NCBI GenBank assembly: GCA_913061025.1
Contig: CAJXUJ010000051.1
Location: forward strand, 1-8,018
Direction: 5' to 3'
From: an uncultured Actinomycetes bacterium
GTDB lineage: Bacteria; Actinomycetota; Actinomycetes; S36-B12
DNA: 8,018 bases
How positions within the stretch are numbered: the first letter of the stretch is position 1; every line of letters begins with the position of its first letter. This document shows positions 6,623 to 8,018 of this stretch, piece after piece. Under the pieces are notes generated by a model. The model did no database searches, had not been told where the DNA came from, and saw only the letters and a list, made by a program, of their open reading frames with translations. Made by a program: the position numbers and the translations under genes.

Positions 6623-7882
6623 TTAGTCAGCGTCGGGCGGAACAACAATCCGGAGTTCGGCCGTGGCGTCGTCAATGTCACCGGATCGCGAACCGATCAC
6701 ACTGCGCTCGTCCGGCTTGGACACGAGAACGTTCTCGACGTAGCTATGCACCGCATCGATGAACGGGACGCTGTGTCCGGCTCGTTCGGACATGAACCAA
6801 CGGTGCTCGAGGATCTCGTGGAATATCTCAGCGGGCTCCATGCGTGAGCGAAGGTCGGCTGGCACCTCCGCCATGGCCCTCTCGAATCTCTCCGACACCC
6901 ATTGGTGCGCCGCGATCTCCTCGTCTTCGGGACCCAGGCCGATCTTGACCCGGTAGGAGTCGAGGTCGTTGAGAAGTCGGCGAGCCTGGTTCTCCTCGAC
7001 GTCGAGCCCGGTGAGTCGGATGAGTCGGCGTGAATGATGGCCGGCGTCGACCACCTTCGGTTGCACGATCATGCGATCACCGTCGTCGGCCGTCACAACC
7101 TGCAGTTCGGCGAAGTCGAACCCGAGGTCGTTGAGTCGTCGGATTCGAGCCTCCAGCGGATACCGATCATCACGGGTGAATTCGATATGACCGGTGATCT
7201 CCCGCCACAGGGAGTCGTACCGCGTGCGCAGGCTGACACCGATCACGATTGGATCGAGGTCACCCTGCAGGCGTTCACCCGCCTGCAGATCCATGAGTTC
7301 ACCGGCAACGTTCGTAGCCGCGGTCTCGAGGTCGTATTCACGCTGCCCATCGGTGAGGGTCGCATGCAGTTCCCCGGTTTCCGCGTCGACCAAGTAGGCG
7401 GCGAAGGCTCCTGCGTCACGACGGAACAGCGTGTTCGACAGCGAGCAGTCATTCCAGGAAAAGCCCGTGAGATGCAGTTGAACCAGGAGAACGGCAAGGG
7501 CGTCGAGCAGCCTCTCTGCCGTTTCGGCTCGAAGCGTGGAAGAGAAAAGGGCTCGGTAGGGCAGCGAGTACTGCAGGTGTCGGGTAATCAGCGCTGCGGG
7601 TAGTGGTTCACCGGATGCATCGACGCGATCGCTGACAACCGCCACCGGTTCCACCGCCGGAACATCGCGTCGATGAAGATCGGTCAGAAGTCGATACTCG
7701 CGTTCGGCTAGTTCGAGTTCGACTTCCTTGATCGCGTAGACAACGCCCTCAATGCGCACGAAGCGCACGATGTGGCGCGAAATGCCCCGCGGTAACGCAA
7801 CGACGACGTCGTCTGGCCAACTCTCCAGTGGCGTATTCCACGGCAGGAAAGCCAATTGGGGCTCGGCGGCTATCCCCGTCAT
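6623..7882 (-). CDS. DUF4032 protein with an N-terminal kinase-like fold
   Basis: 419 residues from ATG 7882. The N-terminal half looks like a small kinase of the lipopolysaccharide-kinase (InaA/WaaP) type: ALPRGISRH (29-37), a VAIK-like lysine K52 in VVYAIKEVE, the catalytic-loop segment HLTGFSWNDCSLSNTLF with D145 and N150, and D166 in LVDAETGE as the DFG-like metal ligand. The C-terminal half, from about residue 180, is the actinobacterial DUF4032 region, with GLGPEDEEIAAHQWVSE near its middle and HEILEHRWFMSERAG toward its end. Substrate and role are unknown; no signal peptide or membrane segment is seen, so it is probably cytoplasmic. Start: the open frame runs back to ATG 7975, but those 31 extra codons overlap the end of the LysE-family gene in another frame, and family members begin just before the PWNTPLESWP segment. 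The chosen ATG lies 2 bp after the upstream stop. It converges on rlmB with an 8-bp gap. Confidence 0.88.
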   Translation of the reverse strand: MTGIAAEPQLAFLPWNTPLESWPDDVVVALPRGISRHIVRFVRIEGVVYAIKEVELELAEREYRLLTDLHRRDVPAVEPVAVVSDRVDASGEPLPAALITRHLQYSLPYRALFSSTLRAETAERLLDALAVLLVQLHLTGFSWNDCSLSNTLFRRDAGAFAAYLVDAETGELHATLTDGQREYDLETAATNVAGELMDLQAGERLQGDLDPIVIGVSLRTRYDSLWREITGHIEFTRDDRYPLEARIRRLNDLGFDFAELQVVTADDGDRMIVQPKVVDAGHHSRRLIRLTGLDVEENQARRLLNDLDSYRVKIGLGPEDEEIAAHQWVSERFERAMAEVPADLRSRMEPAEIFHEILEHRWFMSERAGHSVPFIDAVHSYVENVLVSKPDERSVIGSRSGDIDDATAELRIVVPPDAD

Positions 7883-7884
7883 CT

Positions 7885-8018
7885 TCACGGGATAAGCGTC
7901 CCAGACGTCAATCCACTCGCGATAGCGAGAACGCCGAAGAGAGCGAGCGCGATACCCGAGATTCGATTGATCCATCGGAGCGCAGTGGCGCTGATCGCGT
8001 GACGGATAGCGGCAACGA
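7885..8018 (-). CDS. LysE/RhtB-family amino-acid exporter, C-terminal end only
   Basis: Only the last 43 full codons are present; the gene enters from the right edge. The fragment reads LRWINRISGIALALFGVLAIASGL followed by a short polar tail and TGA (7887-7885). This is the pattern of the last transmembrane helix of LysE-type translocators: an amphipathic LRWxNRxSG lead-in, then a hydrophobic helix of about 18 residues. LysE proteins export basic or other amino acids across the cytoplasmic membrane. The stop lies 2 bp from the DUF4032 start, so the two are probably one operon. The assignment rests on a short fragment; another small membrane transporter ending the same way is possible. Confidence 0.65.
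   Translation of the reverse strand, partial: VAAIRHAISATALRWINRISGIALALFGVLAIASGLTSGTLIP

Overview
The window looks like part of the chromosome of a moderately high-GC actinomycete (Actinomycetota, class Actinomycetes; base composition about 60% by eye). The evidence is a RegX3-type response regulator, a CarD very close to the mycobacterial protein, an actinobacterial CysS and RlmB pair, a DUF4032 protein, and probable leaderless GTG starts. The GC content looks lower than in Streptomyces, but genus cannot be decided from this window. The gene order (Pho-type two-component system, lipoprotein, carD, ispD, ispF, cysS, rlmB) is conserved core chromosome. There is no sign of a mobile element, CRISPR array, RNA gene or defence island.

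Left part (1-1410): the last 48 codons of a sensor histidine kinase overlap by 4 bp with the regX3/phoP-like response regulator. This pair converges on a minus-strand gene for an exported lipoprotein. That gene in turn diverges from carD across only 64 bp, where two promoters appear to interlock.

Centre (1411-3140): carD, ispD and ispF. CarD is an RNA polymerase-binding transcription factor. IspD and IspF catalyse two steps of the MEP isoprenoid pathway and their genes share an ATGA overlap. Between the carD stop codon and the ispD start codon lies a perfectly registered array of four 15-bp repeats, each beginning with TAA, the last ending directly against the ispD ATG. ispD has no visible Shine-Dalgarno sequence. 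This is the most unusual DNA in the window.

Right-centre (3141-6614): a small exported two-cysteine protein of unknown function and a PPOX/F420-type split-barrel flavoprotein gene sit between ispF and cysS. cysS appears to start its own leaderless transcript. rlmB (23S rRNA 2'-O-methyltransferase) follows 1 bp after the cysS stop.

Right end (6615-8018): on the minus strand, a LysE-family exporter gene (only its last 43 codons are in the window) is followed 2 bp later by a DUF4032 gene encoding a kinase-like fold. The DUF4032 gene converges on rlmB with an 8-bp gap. Recognising the LysE tail moves the DUF4032 start to 7882; the longest open frame would start 31 codons too early.

No stretch above 300 bases lacks a gene. 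The genes are mostly ordinary; the interest lies in how their expression is organised: repeats, interlocked promoters, leaderless starts and very tight convergent junctions.
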